The notes: generated by a model not told the origin, from the sequence alone. A stretch of DNA of 25,380 nucleotides from Bacteroides sp. (GCA_030529405.1 JAUMWZ010000004.1:1-25380); one strand, 5' to 3'. Counted from the first letter of the stretch, positions 1 to 8,845 are shown. Translations and numbers: made by a program.

Positions 1-921
1 TATCTGCTTGGCACTGACTATTTGTATTTTCTCCAAATTCATTCCCAGTGTTTTTTTGAAGTATTCTGATACCATCTGATACTTATCCTTTAGCTGTTTG
101 CTAGCCAACTTGGCTTCTTCTTCAGATGTTCCGTCTTCTGCAGGTGTTTCTGTACGCTTTATATACTTCAATATTTCTTTTGGAGTGCTGTTTAACACTA
201 TGCTTACTACTTCAGCAAAGTCATCTTCTGCCGATAAGAAAGAGTGCATAGTAAAAAATCCTCGTCTGTTTGCATATTCGCTTGAAGAGAAAAAGTCTTT
301 TCTTGACATACTTCCTCTGACATCTGCAATAAAGTCTGCCGTAGAAGGCGAATATCTGTTCTGACTTATCAGCAAGAACTTATCTCTGTCATAAGGGAAA
401 AGCTCTGCTAAGCGTTTCGCAAATTGGTGGTGAACACTTCTCATCAATTCAAAAACTCTATCTCGGTTTTTCTTTTCAAAAGCATTCACATTATATATAT
501 ACATCTCTGCTGCAACTCCAGATCGGTTAGTAAGAAGTTCAACATTGTGCGCATCTAAGTTTTCGCCTCCATACAAATGTATTCTGATAGGGTTCTTCTC
601 TTTCATATAGTCAGCACCGCCAACATCTTGACGAGTGTAGAATTCAAGAAACAGCTCTTTTATTGTTTCCAGCACAGGTTGTATGTTTTCCAACTTAGGA
701 GGATATAAAAACGTTCCTTTTTCGGTGTTGTTTCGCTCCCATCTATAAATGACTTCTATGCCGTATGGCTTTGTGTAGTTTTCATATATCCACTTGTCAA
801 GCTCTGTGTAGGTTCTTTTTATAGTGTTTCTGTCTACCACGCTATCGCTAGAGAGCTTGTCTGTGTCTACACACGAAACAATGATTAGCGACAAAGCCAA
901 GAGTAAAACTTTCTTTACCAT
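1..921 (-). CDS. Substrate import-associated zinc metallohydrolase-type lipoprotein, partial, degenerate active site
   Basis: Reading leftwards from ATG at 921, 307 codons stay open to the window edge, so the C-terminus is missing. A lipoprotein signal is clear: a hydrophobic stretch ending in IVSC, with the lipidated Cys at residue 17. The segments LDKWIYENY, YGIEVIYRW and GFFTMHSFLSAEDDFAEVV match, from memory, the HExxH lipoprotein family found beside SusC/SusD pairs (TIGR04549/PF15890 type). Where that family has HHEFAHIL, this protein has HHQFAKRL at residues 164-171. The HExxH is therefore HQFAK, lacking both the catalytic Glu and the second zinc His. The later acidic segment DDFAEVV is kept. 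It lies 230 bp downstream of the SusD gene on the same strand, and the gap holds a 22-bp repeat array. It is probably a surface or periplasmic partner of the SusC/D pair that no longer hydrolyses. Family call fairly sure; substrate unknown. Confidence 0.8.
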   Translation of the reverse strand, partial: MVKKVLLLALSLIIVSCVDTDKLSSDSVVDRNTIKRTYTELDKWIYENYTKPYGIEVIYRWERNNTEKGTFLYPPKLENIQPVLETIKELFLEFYTRQDVGGADYMKEKNPIRIHLYGGENLDAHNVELLTNRSGVAAEMYIYNVNAFEKKNRDRVFELMRSVHHQFAKRLAELFPYDRDKFLLISQNRYSPSTADFIADVRGSMSRKDFFSSSEYANRRGFFTMHSFLSAEDDFAEVVSIVLNSTPKEILKYIKRTETPAEDGTSEEEAKLASKQLKDKYQMVSEYFKKTLGMNLEKIQIVSAKQI

Positions 922-977
922 AATATCTTTTTCCGTTTATTTTCTTTACTAAAACAATTGTTACTTTACTGTTGCTT

Positions 978-1065
978 TACTGTTTATATACGATTTCAAA
1001 ACTGACTGAATATAACTTGCATATCAACTAACTACAGTCTAAAATCAAACTATAAACAGTTTATA
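978..1065 (+). repeat. Degenerate four-unit 22-bp tandem repeat array (array 4)
   Basis: Units start at 978, 1000, 1022 and 1044, exactly 22 bp apart. The last two are the clearest. The 1022 unit matches the 13145 unit of array 2 at 15 of 22 positions (both share CTAA-TACAGT), and the 1044 unit matches the 8890 unit of array 1 at 18 of 22 positions. The first two units are weak and would not be called alone. The array lies in the 230-bp gap between the SusD gene and the lipoprotein gene, both on the minus strand, while the repeat reads in the same plus-strand direction as the other arrays. Confidence 0.55.
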
Positions 1066-1151
1066 TCGGCTCTGTAAATCGCCTTTCTGTGTGTTTTCTG
1101 CAACAGTTTTCACAATTTCCTTTATTTATCTTGTTATATATACGTTGTCTA

Positions 1152-2654
1152 CTATCTCGGATTAGGTGTAAGACCTCTGTTTATAGCCTCATTAGGTATC
1201 TGAATAACCTTTCTAGGGTCTTCTTTTCCTAACGGACGATACACAGGATTCTTGCTTGTACGAGTGACTGGTATATAGAATCTTCTCAAGTCAAACCATC
1301 TCAATCCCTCATGCAAGAACTCTCTTTGGCGCAAATCAAGTATAGACTTAACCATTGCCAACTGCTTTATGGTAAGACCATAGAATGGTGTATATATGTC
1401 ATAGTTATCGCTACTTGTCCAAGTATAGTCAGTTCTGAAACAAGGCAGAGTAATGTCGAACTTAACTCTATAGAACAAAATCATATCGTCTATTGCTTTG
1501 TCATACTCACGTTTCATAACATAAGCCTCCATTCTGTTTAGCATAACCTCATCTGCAGTAAACAACACGTTAGTAACGTAAAGACCTTTAGGCTTAGAGC
1601 TTGTATTGCCAAAGAGCGAAAGCTCGTCGAACTTAGCAATGTATCTTCCCTCATTTATTGGAGGTTCAGACACTGAGAAAGAGAACGAAGTATACATATT
1701 TGCTTTAGAGAACTCTTTACAGCCGTCAATACCACGTTTATTGAAAACCTTGTCAGCACTATTGTATGTCACTCCATACTTCTCTGTAGGCAGAGTTCTA
1801 GCTATTCTAGACTCTGTTGTGCTCATCATAAGGTTGGCTACTTCTTCTTTCGATGCGTATCTTTTATATAAAGACTTATGATTGAAAAGCAATTCTCTGC
1901 TGTAATCAACCCAATTTCTAAGTTGAGATTTAGGGTCGCTACCCAACACGTAGTTTGAATATTCTATAACCAAATCCCACTCGCCCTTCATCAAGTAGAA
2001 ACGAGATGCAAAAGCATAAGCAGCTTTCTTGTTGAAGTGAAACTTCGGGTTCTTATAGAACTTGTCACTAACAAGAGTTATACCCAATTTAAGGTCTTTC
2101 TCAATCTTGTCATACACTCCTTTTACTGTTCCTCTGTCGTAATCAACAAGTGCGTTCTTCTCAGGCTTAGTCAGATAAGGTATTCCTAGGCTTGTTTCAG
2201 ACTTCTGTGTGCTATATGGTTCTGACCATATATTAACCAACATAAAGTGCAGGTAGGCTCTCAAAAGAAAAGCCTCTCCATACAACGCCTTCACACGCTC
2301 AGTCTTTGGATAAGAAGCCAGCAGTTCTAAAGCCTTATTTGCTTGTGCTATACCTGCATAGCAAGAGTTCCAATAGTTTAGCGGAGTATCTAAGTCTTCG
2401 TGATCATAGTCCTCCCAAAAGAACATAGCCTCGTTTAGGCGAGAATGTTCTCCTCCTGCACGCTCCTCTGCATTGTCTGTTCGCGCCTCAAGAAAAGAGA
2501 AATAACTAGCCTCAGGATATGCACCTGAAAGCAATTCGGCTATCTTTTCTTCACTGTCAATCCTTACATCAAACGAACTATCAGGGTTCACACCAAGAAA
2601 GTCTTGACAAGATGAAAGAACAACTATAAATATTATAAGTAGAGTTTTCCTCAT
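1152..2654 (-). CDS. SusD/RagB-like substrate-binding lipoprotein
   Basis: This 500-residue protein has a lipoprotein signal (hydrophobic run ending LSSC, Cys16), followed by the SusD-type opening CQDFLGVNPDSSF. The helical TPR-like core includes LNYWNSCYAGIAQANKALE and ALYGEAFLLRAYLHFMLVNIW (about residues 95-142). The C-terminal signature LRQREFLHEGLRWFDLRRF (about 448-466) is typical of the family. SusD proteins form the lid over the SusC barrel and help capture ligand at the outer-membrane surface. The gene starts 16 bp after the SusC gene ends, so the two are almost certainly co-transcribed. Length is normal for the family. The substrate cannot be read from the sequence: no carbohydrate-active enzyme is in view, so a glycan is not implied and a peptide or other nutrient is equally possible. 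Confidence 0.95.
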   Translation of the reverse strand: MRKTLLIIFIVVLSSCQDFLGVNPDSSFDVRIDSEEKIAELLSGAYPEASYFSFLEARTDNAEERAGGEHSRLNEAMFFWEDYDHEDLDTPLNYWNSCYAGIAQANKALELLASYPKTERVKALYGEAFLLRAYLHFMLVNIWSEPYSTQKSETSLGIPYLTKPEKNALVDYDRGTVKGVYDKIEKDLKLGITLVSDKFYKNPKFHFNKKAAYAFASRFYLMKGEWDLVIEYSNYVLGSDPKSQLRNWVDYSRELLFNHKSLYKRYASKEEVANLMMSTTESRIARTLPTEKYGVTYNSADKVFNKRGIDGCKEFSKANMYTSFSFSVSEPPINEGRYIAKFDELSLFGNTSSKPKGLYVTNVLFTADEVMLNRMEAYVMKREYDKAIDDMILFYRVKFDITLPCFRTDYTWTSSDNYDIYTPFYGLTIKQLAMVKSILDLRQREFLHEGLRWFDLRRFYIPVTRTSKNPVYRPLGKEDPRKVIQIPNEAINRGLTPNPR

Positions 2655-2670
2655 ATCTTTTTTCTATTCA

Positions 2671-5600
2671 TTAAAATCCAACATTCAAAGTCATTGTGTA
2701 CTGTTTCGGAGTAGGCATAGACACACCACCAGATTTGTAGAACTCAGGGTCTTGTCCTCTCAGTTTCTTATCAGAGTATATCAAGAAAGGATTTGTAACA
2801 TTAACCCTAACATTTACATGGCTTAGACTTAACTTGCCTACCAAATCCTTTGGCATATTATACGATAATGATATGTTCTTCATGCGAACAAAACTTCCAT
2901 CTGCAACTCTGTTTTGAGAGTAGTTGTAAGTATTATATGCCCTCTCAATGTTTTCTTTACCAATAATCTCTATCAAATCTCTTGAAGGAAAAACAGGTAC
3001 CTCTGTTGTCATCTGGTCACCATTGTTTATCCAACGGTCGTAGTATTCTTTTGAGAAAACATTCAAGTCTGCAAATGCTGGGTCAAAAGTCGGGTTAAGA
3101 CGAATCTTATTGCCTGCCTGCATAGTGATGAAGAATGAAAGCTCAAAATCTTTATATCTGAACGAGTTTGAAAGACCACCTATGTATTGAGGTTCTATAG
3201 GTCCGTGATAAATCAGATATGATTTTGAATATTGATTATCCAAGAAGTCTGCACCAGATATATTTTCGTTAGTACCTTGGTTAGAAGGATACAAACCAAA
3301 ATCAAAAGTAGGTAGCCCCTGACTGTTTAGCCCTTGATAGTTGAAAGAAAACAACGAACCACGAGGGAAATCAACAATGTTACCTCTACCAGTACCTGAA
3401 ACCATGTCGAATGTATTTGGCACATTTAGCAGTCGTGTTATCTTCTGATTCATAGCACTAAGAGTAAGCGTCGTGTTCCAGCTGAAATCTTTTGTAGATA
3501 TGTTCTTTGTGCTAACCAAAAGCTCTATACCTCTTGTGCGCATATCACCAAAGTTGGCATATTTATAATATTGACCTCCTACACCTGATGTTCTAACCAA
3601 GTCTATCAAGTCAAAAGAATTACGCTGATATAAATCTAAGTTTAGCCCTACACGACCTTCATACAGACCTAAATCAAAGCCAAGATTAAACTCATACATC
3701 TTTTCCCAGGTCAAATCTCTATTCTCCAAATGAAGAATACGAAGAGCATTTTCACGGTCAGCAATATCATATCTATTCAAAATAGTGTTGCGGAAGATAG
3801 CAGTTGAGTTTATTGCGTGCTCATTCATCTTTGCTGTAAGACCGTAGCTTGCACGAACAGCAAGTTTTGAAATATTCTTCTTGTCCTTCATGAACGCCTC
3901 TTGGTCCATATTCCATTTAGCACCAACATTCCAAGTGGGTAGCCAACGAGAACGAGAACTCATACCCGCCGTGTTAGAACCTTCATAGTTTATCACAGTG
4001 TTGAAGATATATTTACCCCCATATCCATATGTTGCATTAGCAGAGAATGTTATTCCACGCTGATACTTATTAACCAATCCAAAGTAGTTGTTACCTTCGT
4101 TTGTAAGTTTGTCAAAAATAAGTGGGTTGGTAAATATCTGGTTTCCCCTGTCATATTGAATACCATATCCTTGGAAAGGAGTAATACTTCTGTTGGCATA
4201 TCTTATTTCAGAGAAAGCAAACGCACGTATGTCATGCTCATCAATCTGCTTACTATAGTCGGCAGCTATACGTCCCATATAACTGCGAAGATAATTTTCT
4301 GTCTTGTTGAAAATACCTCCATGAGTCAAAGCAACCTTTGGCTGGAATTGTGGATTCTCTTTATCTCTGAGCAAATATATGTTTTGTTGTGCCACATAAG
4401 GATTTTCGTTTGCACGGAAAGCCTGCACAACATTTGACTTTTCTGTTATGAAATGCGACGAACTTGTTGAAGCACTACGCACAGAAGCAAGAGCCTTAAA
4501 CTCTAAGTCCTTATTCAATTTGTATGAAACTTCTCCTTGCACTTTAAGGTCAAGAACGTTAGTGTGCATATAGTTGTTATCATACTCGTTGAAGATATTG
4601 AATGGTGCCCAGTTGTTTCTATAATATTCTAGGTTGCCATTCTCATCTTTTCCTCTCAATGTTCTACTTGTTCCGAGAGCATAAGAGAAAGGATTTATGT
4701 CGAAATCACGTTCAAAAGTACCGATAACAGTATTCTTTCTTTGCTCAATAGCTCCTTGTGTCTTTTGCTTTCTGATGTTTCCTTGTGCAGAAAGAGTTAC
4801 TCTCAGATTGTCATTCCAATAGAATGCACTCTTGAGATTAGCAGTAACACGCTTCACATTATCTGTTATTGTCCAGCCTTTGTCATCATAATATCCAATA
4901 GATGCATACATGGTTGAGTTCTTACCTCCACCTGAAAGAGTTATAGAGTGACTATGAATTGGACGGTAAGTAAATATATCTTCGAACCAATCTGTATTTG
5001 CATACTCCCTTGACTTAAAGAATTTATTTCTTGCCTCTTCTGTATTCTCTATGTAGTAATTACCCGTTGCCGGATTTATTGTATTTATCCCCTTGTACAA
5101 CTGATAATAAATACCACTTCTACGACCATAGAGTGATTCCTTCAATGAGAAGTATCCTTTTCTTTCCATTTCTTGATATACAAGCAAAGTTTGCTGAGAA
5201 TTGAGCAAATCAAAAGAACTATAAGAAGGACGTTCACGTACACTCAGCTCGTAAGAGTAGGTTATCTTGTTTGGAGTATCTCTTTTACCCGAGCGAGTAG
5301 TGATAACAATTACCCCGTTAAGTGCTCTTGCTCCATATATAGATGTAGCAGAAGCATCTTTCAACACCTGTATATCTTCTATGTCGGCGGCATTAAGTCC
5401 TGCCACAGCCGAGCTTATAAGAGTTACAGCATCACCTGACGCAAGCTGGTCAAGCGATAGAGATACGATGTCTTCATAGACTGCTCCATCAATAACCCAT
5501 AGAGGCTGAACATTACCGATAATAGATGCTCCCCCGCGAATGTTTATGCGTGGAGCAGAACCGAAACTACCACTTATGTTTTGAATAGAAAGACCTGCTA

Positions 5601-6042
5601 CTCTACCCTCCAACATTCTTGATATATCTGCAACACCATCAAGTTTTATGTCATCAAGTTTTACCGACGAGGCTGCACCTGTAAAGACTCTATTCTTTAT
5701 TGTTTGATACCCCGTAACGACTACTTCTTCTATCTCCTTTGAGTTATCTTTTAGTTTAACATTGATTTTTTTAGAAGTAATCTTTACTTTCTTTGTTTCC
5801 ATACCGAGGAAACTTATTTCTAAGGTTTGCCCCATTGTAGCTTTGACAGTAAAGTTACCGTCCAAATCCGTACTACTTCCTTTCTTTGTTTCTACAACAA
5901 ACACGGAAGCACCCATTAGTGGGTCGCCAAACGAATCTGTAACAGTTCCTTTAATATCTACTATTTCTTGAGCAACAGATGTGCTGGCAATAAGCATAAA
6001 CAGCAGTGACAACACACCTTTAGTAAGAGAAGATATATTCAT
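2671..6042 (-). CDS. SusC/RagA-type TonB-dependent outer-membrane receptor
   Basis: This 1123-residue protein has a signal peptide ending near residue 25 (SVAQ). A carboxypeptidase-D regulatory-like beta-sandwich follows at about 28-100 (IKGTVTDSFGDPLMGASV), then the TonB-box region EEVVVTGY (105-112), the plug domain (about 115-250, with LKDASATSIYGARALNGVIVITT), and a long beta-barrel ending in the family-typical NVGF. There is no STN domain, so signalling to an anti-sigma factor through that domain is not expected. SusC forms the energised import channel whose lid is SusD. It lies 55 bp downstream of the FecA-like receptor gene and 16 bp upstream of the SusD gene, in one apparent operon. 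No own promoter with the TAnnTTTG pattern is visible in the 55-bp gap. Confidence 0.95.
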   Translation of the reverse strand: MNISSLTKGVLSLLFMLIASTSVAQEIVDIKGTVTDSFGDPLMGASVFVVETKKGSSTDLDGNFTVKATMGQTLEISFLGMETKKVKITSKKINVKLKDNSKEIEEVVVTGYQTIKNRVFTGAASSVKLDDIKLDGVADISRMLEGRVAGLSIQNISGSFGSAPRINIRGGASIIGNVQPLWVIDGAVYEDIVSLSLDQLASGDAVTLISSAVAGLNAADIEDIQVLKDASATSIYGARALNGVIVITTRSGKRDTPNKITYSYELSVRERPSYSSFDLLNSQQTLLVYQEMERKGYFSLKESLYGRRSGIYYQLYKGINTINPATGNYYIENTEEARNKFFKSREYANTDWFEDIFTYRPIHSHSITLSGGGKNSTMYASIGYYDDKGWTITDNVKRVTANLKSAFYWNDNLRVTLSAQGNIRKQKTQGAIEQRKNTVIGTFERDFDINPFSYALGTSRTLRGKDENGNLEYYRNNWAPFNIFNEYDNNYMHTNVLDLKVQGEVSYKLNKDLEFKALASVRSASTSSSHFITEKSNVVQAFRANENPYVAQQNIYLLRDKENPQFQPKVALTHGGIFNKTENYLRSYMGRIAADYSKQIDEHDIRAFAFSEIRYANRSITPFQGYGIQYDRGNQIFTNPLIFDKLTNEGNNYFGLVNKYQRGITFSANATYGYGGKYIFNTVINYEGSNTAGMSSRSRWLPTWNVGAKWNMDQEAFMKDKKNISKLAVRASYGLTAKMNEHAINSTAIFRNTILNRYDIADRENALRILHLENRDLTWEKMYEFNLGFDLGLYEGRVGLNLDLYQRNSFDLIDLVRTSGVGGQYYKYANFGDMRTRGIELLVSTKNISTKDFSWNTTLTLSAMNQKITRLLNVPNTFDMVSGTGRGNIVDFPRGSLFSFNYQGLNSQGLPTFDFGLYPSNQGTNENISGADFLDNQYSKSYLIYHGPIEPQYIGGLSNSFRYKDFELSFFITMQAGNKIRLNPTFDPAFADLNVFSKEYYDRWINNGDQMTTEVPVFPSRDLIEIIGKENIERAYNTYNYSQNRVADGSFVRMKNISLSYNMPKDLVGKLSLSHVNVRVNVTNPFLIYSDKKLRGQDPEFYKSGGVSMPTPKQYTMTLNVGF

Positions 6043-6097
6043 ATTTATAATTATTTACCCTATATTTATTCGTTCTTTTATTCTCAATAACTTTTCC

Positions 6098-8326
6098 CTA
6101 CAACTGTATTGTAGCTCCTGCATATATTCCAAAAGGATGTCCTGCACGCAAACCAGACGGATGTCTTGAAACGATGTACTTCTTGTTAGTTAGGTTTACT
6201 GCGTTAAGGTTGAAAGTAACGTGCTTGTTCAGTCTGTATTTTGCAGATGCATCAAGAATCAAGTGAGCAGGCACTTTTTCTCGCTCAGCTATTAGTCCTT
6301 GTCCCGGCTTAGTTCTCATATCTCCATTATATCTTGCACCAATATTTGCCTCAAACTTGCCCCACTCGAAACCTAATTGAGCATTCAAAGAATGTTTGAA
6401 TATGTAAGGAATTTCGTCTCCTACAAACACATTTCCCCAAGAGTTACTGTCGAACGAGTTTCTCATCTCTGTGTCTGTATATGTATATGATAGTTGCATA
6501 GGAAGTTTAACTTCGTATGTAGAAGGTATAGGTTGGTAGCGAACAAGAAACTCAACACCTTTTACCATAGCTTTACCTACGTTGAACTGGTCTAATGTTC
6601 CCAATCCACCAGATGCTGCAAGGTCGCTCCCTAACATATTGCTATATCTATTGTAGAAACCTATCAACTCTGCTGTCATATTACTAGTTGCTGCACGCGC
6701 ACCAACTTCCATGTTCATACTTTTTTCTGGTTCTTGATATAGTTCTGCACTAGGAGGTGAAAATCCTTTATGCACACCTGCAAACATAGAAAACTCTGGA
6801 ATGAACTGATAGTGTACACCAAAGCTAGGAATAATGGCTTTAGCTGAGTTAGGAGTCTCTATTCTTACTTTTCCTGAGCGACGTACATCTTTTTTTGTAT
6901 AGTCTTTCTTTAGTAAATCAACATCTTCATATCTCACCCCAGCAGTAACAGTTACCTTCTTATATTTCATTTTTCCAAGAAAATATGTAGCCAATGCTTC
7001 TGCCGATGTTATTCTGTTTGATTGTGTTCCCTGTATTCCTTCAAGGAAAAGTTTCATTACTTTATTTTCCATTGAATAAGCATCTTCCCATTGGAATCTG
7101 TCTTCAGAATCTTCATGGTAACGTAGTCCAAGCTCTAGGTCGAAGTTTATGTCGTTTACATAGAAGTTGTATTGAGCCTTTGTTTGCACACCTTTAGAGT
7201 GATATTTACGGTTGTTTGCTCTCACAATCAACGACTCTCCTATATAGTCTGACGTACCGTTTATGATATTGTAATATTTACTGTTTGTTTCAGGGTCGCT
7301 CAACACACTTTCCAGTGAACGTTTTTCGTCTTTTGTAACCCCTGCTCTTACGTCGTTTAGCTTATACCAATTACGGAAGAAGTAATTATAATATGCGTTT
7401 GTTGTAATCTTCAAGTTTGGCGATATGTTCAATAAATATGTAGCAACATATTGATTATGCCTTGTCTTGATATTATCTTTTTGCGAGCCAGCATATCTGA
7501 AATAAGGATTGGCTTTGAAGTCTTTTTCTGTCAATCCCAAATAAGTTTCGTCTGATTTCTCATTAGCATATCCAAACTTCAACTCTAATGCATGATTAAC
7601 TCCTTCTTGGTTGTCGGTTTTAAGCATAACTTTTGCTATAAAATCATTACGTCTAAAACCGTCAGTGCGTCTATCCTCATACTTCTTAAACCCATCAGAT
7701 TGGTATCTAAGATACTCCACTAAATATCCGAAGTGTTTATACATATTCCCCACTTGGGTGTGAGATTTCATTGTATTGAACGAGCCATAAGAGAAAGATG
7801 TTTTAGCCAACAGATTGCTAGGTATAGGTGTAGACACCATATTTATAGCTCCCCCTGTTGTGAAAGGTCCATATTGCACCTGACTACTACCTTTCAGCAC
7901 CTCGACAGCAAACATACGTGCTGCGTTAGGGAAATAATATGCTGCTGGAGCAGAATATGGTGCTGGCGAGGCAAGTATACCGTCTTCCATTATAGATATA
8001 CGTTCGCTACGCTCTGCTTTAGTACCACGCAAGCTGATGTTAGGTCTTAGTCCGAAACCATCTTCTTCATACATATTGACCCCAGGAACAGCTTTCAGCA
8101 TTCTGTTTATATCGGTATATCCCAGTTTAGATAATTCTTCCGGAGAAATGTAATAAGCAGACCCCGTTCTGTTGCGGGCTCTGAACTTGCTCCCCAATAT
8201 TTGTCGTGACTGAACGACAACTTCTTTAATTTCAAAAATAGAATCATTCATACTTGTGGTAGTCTGTGCTTTAGCTACGAAACCAGACATACACAAAGCT
8301 GCCACAAGCAACGCTTTCTTGTACAT
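6098..8326 (-). CDS. FecA-like TonB-dependent siderophore/iron-complex receptor
   Basis: This 742-residue outer-membrane receptor has a signal peptide (about residues 1-20, ending FVAKAQ) and a TonB-box-like EIKEVVVQS (32-40). The plug domain has the pattern seen in FecA-type receptors: PNISLRGTKAERSERISIME, then YYFPNAARM, then EVLKGSSQVQYGPFTTGGAINMV. A 22-strand-type barrel follows and ends in GIYAGATIQL. It lacks both the carboxypeptidase-like N-terminal domain and an STN domain, so it is not a SusC. FecA relatives import ferric citrate or other metal chelates, but the ligand here is not proven. It is the first gene of the minus-strand cluster, ahead of SusC and SusD. Its roughly 200-nt leader holds a terminator-like hairpin and a possible leader peptide, and AGGTA motifs cluster around the promoter candidate. 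Class sure; ligand unsure. Confidence 0.9.
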   Translation of the reverse strand: MYKKALLVAALCMSGFVAKAQTTTSMNDSIFEIKEVVVQSRQILGSKFRARNRTGSAYYISPEELSKLGYTDINRMLKAVPGVNMYEEDGFGLRPNISLRGTKAERSERISIMEDGILASPAPYSAPAAYYFPNAARMFAVEVLKGSSQVQYGPFTTGGAINMVSTPIPSNLLAKTSFSYGSFNTMKSHTQVGNMYKHFGYLVEYLRYQSDGFKKYEDRRTDGFRRNDFIAKVMLKTDNQEGVNHALELKFGYANEKSDETYLGLTEKDFKANPYFRYAGSQKDNIKTRHNQYVATYLLNISPNLKITTNAYYNYFFRNWYKLNDVRAGVTKDEKRSLESVLSDPETNSKYYNIINGTSDYIGESLIVRANNRKYHSKGVQTKAQYNFYVNDINFDLELGLRYHEDSEDRFQWEDAYSMENKVMKLFLEGIQGTQSNRITSAEALATYFLGKMKYKKVTVTAGVRYEDVDLLKKDYTKKDVRRSGKVRIETPNSAKAIIPSFGVHYQFIPEFSMFAGVHKGFSPPSAELYQEPEKSMNMEVGARAATSNMTAELIGFYNRYSNMLGSDLAASGGLGTLDQFNVGKAMVKGVEFLVRYQPIPSTYEVKLPMQLSYTYTDTEMRNSFDSNSWGNVFVGDEIPYIFKHSLNAQLGFEWGKFEANIGARYNGDMRTKPGQGLIAEREKVPAHLILDASAKYRLNKHVTFNLNAVNLTNKKYIVSRHPSGLRAGHPFGIYAGATIQL

Positions 8327-8378
8327 AATTTGTTATACAACCTTTAGTTTTTAATCTGTTTATTCAAAAAGAAATAGC

Positions 8379-8404
8379 AAAAAAAATGCCCCTAAAGGAG
8401 CATT
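8379..8404 (-). terminator. Terminator-like hairpin in the leader of the FecA-like receptor gene
   Basis: On the minus strand AATGCTCCTTTAGGGGCATT (8404-8385) folds into a near-perfect hairpin: nine pairs less one mismatch, with a tiny loop. An uninterrupted run of T continues to 8379. This is the shape of an intrinsic terminator pointing into the receptor gene, about 53 nt before its ATG. On the plus strand the hairpin is preceded, not followed, by the homopolymer, so it acts only leftwards. It could be an attenuator, or the end of a short RNA made from the promoter candidate near 8531-8562. Confidence 0.6.
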
Positions 8405-8421
8405 AGAACAACACAATTAGA

Positions 8422-8472
8422 CTAATAGAGGCAAAACCTAGTTACTAAAAGCCGTGTGTAAGGACAATTCAT
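8422..8472 (-). CDS. Possible 16-residue leader peptide upstream of the receptor terminator
   Basis: Within the inferred leader of the receptor mRNA, an ATG at 8472-8470 opens a short frame reading MNCPYTRLLVTRFCLY and ending in TAG at 8424-8422, 17 nt before the terminator-like hairpin. That spacing is what a translation-coupled attenuator needs. The peptide has two Cys, two Arg, two Tyr and three Leu but no single-residue run, and no obvious ribosome-binding site is seen, as is usual for this phylum. Short frames of this size also arise by chance, so this is a candidate only. Confidence 0.3.
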   Translation of the reverse strand: MNCPYTRLLVTRFCLY

Positions 8473-8525
8473 TCAAATGTTAAATAATAGTGCAATTAAA
8501 AGAATATGCCCTTTATTTCTTTTGC

Positions 8526-8639
8526 AGGTGCAAGGTTACCTCTACACAAATAGGTATACAATCACTAAATATGGTTAATACAAACAGTTCTTATACCTAC
8601 TTCTAGGTATTTATATAAGCAAAACCACCATAAAAAGGT
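8526..8639. promoter_or_regulatory. Cluster of AGGTA/TACCT motifs around the receptor promoter, including a perfect dyad
   Basis: ATACCTA (8593-8599), CTTC, TAGGTAT (8604-8610) is a perfect 7-bp inverted repeat with a 4-bp spacer. A third copy, TAGGTATA (8551-8558), lies between the two promoter boxes. AGGTTACCT (8533-8541), a 4-1-4 palindrome, overlaps the -7 box. Further AGGT copies are at 8526-8529 and 8636-8639. The arrangement suggests a regulator binding upstream of and within the promoter. The regulator is not in the window. Confidence 0.4.
8531..8562 (-). promoter_or_regulatory. Candidate promoter for the minus-strand uptake operon
   Basis: On the minus strand ATTG (8562-8559) is followed after 20 nt by TAACCTTG (8538-8531). 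The Bacteroidota housekeeping consensus is TTTG, 19-21 nt, TAnnTTTG, so each box differs at one position. Transcription would start near 8524 and give a leader of about 200 nt before the receptor ATG. No better match was found between 8327 and 8560. Confidence 0.4.
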
Positions 8640-8845
8640 AGTTTTTGCCACGTACTACTCACTTCTGAGGATAAAAAATACCATAAAATAGTGATTGACT
8701 ATATTTTTCCTAGTTGCTTTTTTATACATTAAAACAGCAAAACAGCTATTGAAAAAGCACGAAAGTGGCATAGCTAACTTTCTAGCGTGAAAGAGATTAT
8801 CTGAAAAGTATATTTTCCTCAACAAAAAGCTCCAAATAAAGAGTT

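Noticed and set aside
1..921. Frameshift or pseudogene in the lipoprotein gene
   Set aside because: Checked codon by codon: the frame is continuous from the lipobox to the window edge, so the altered HExxH is a substitution, not a frame break.
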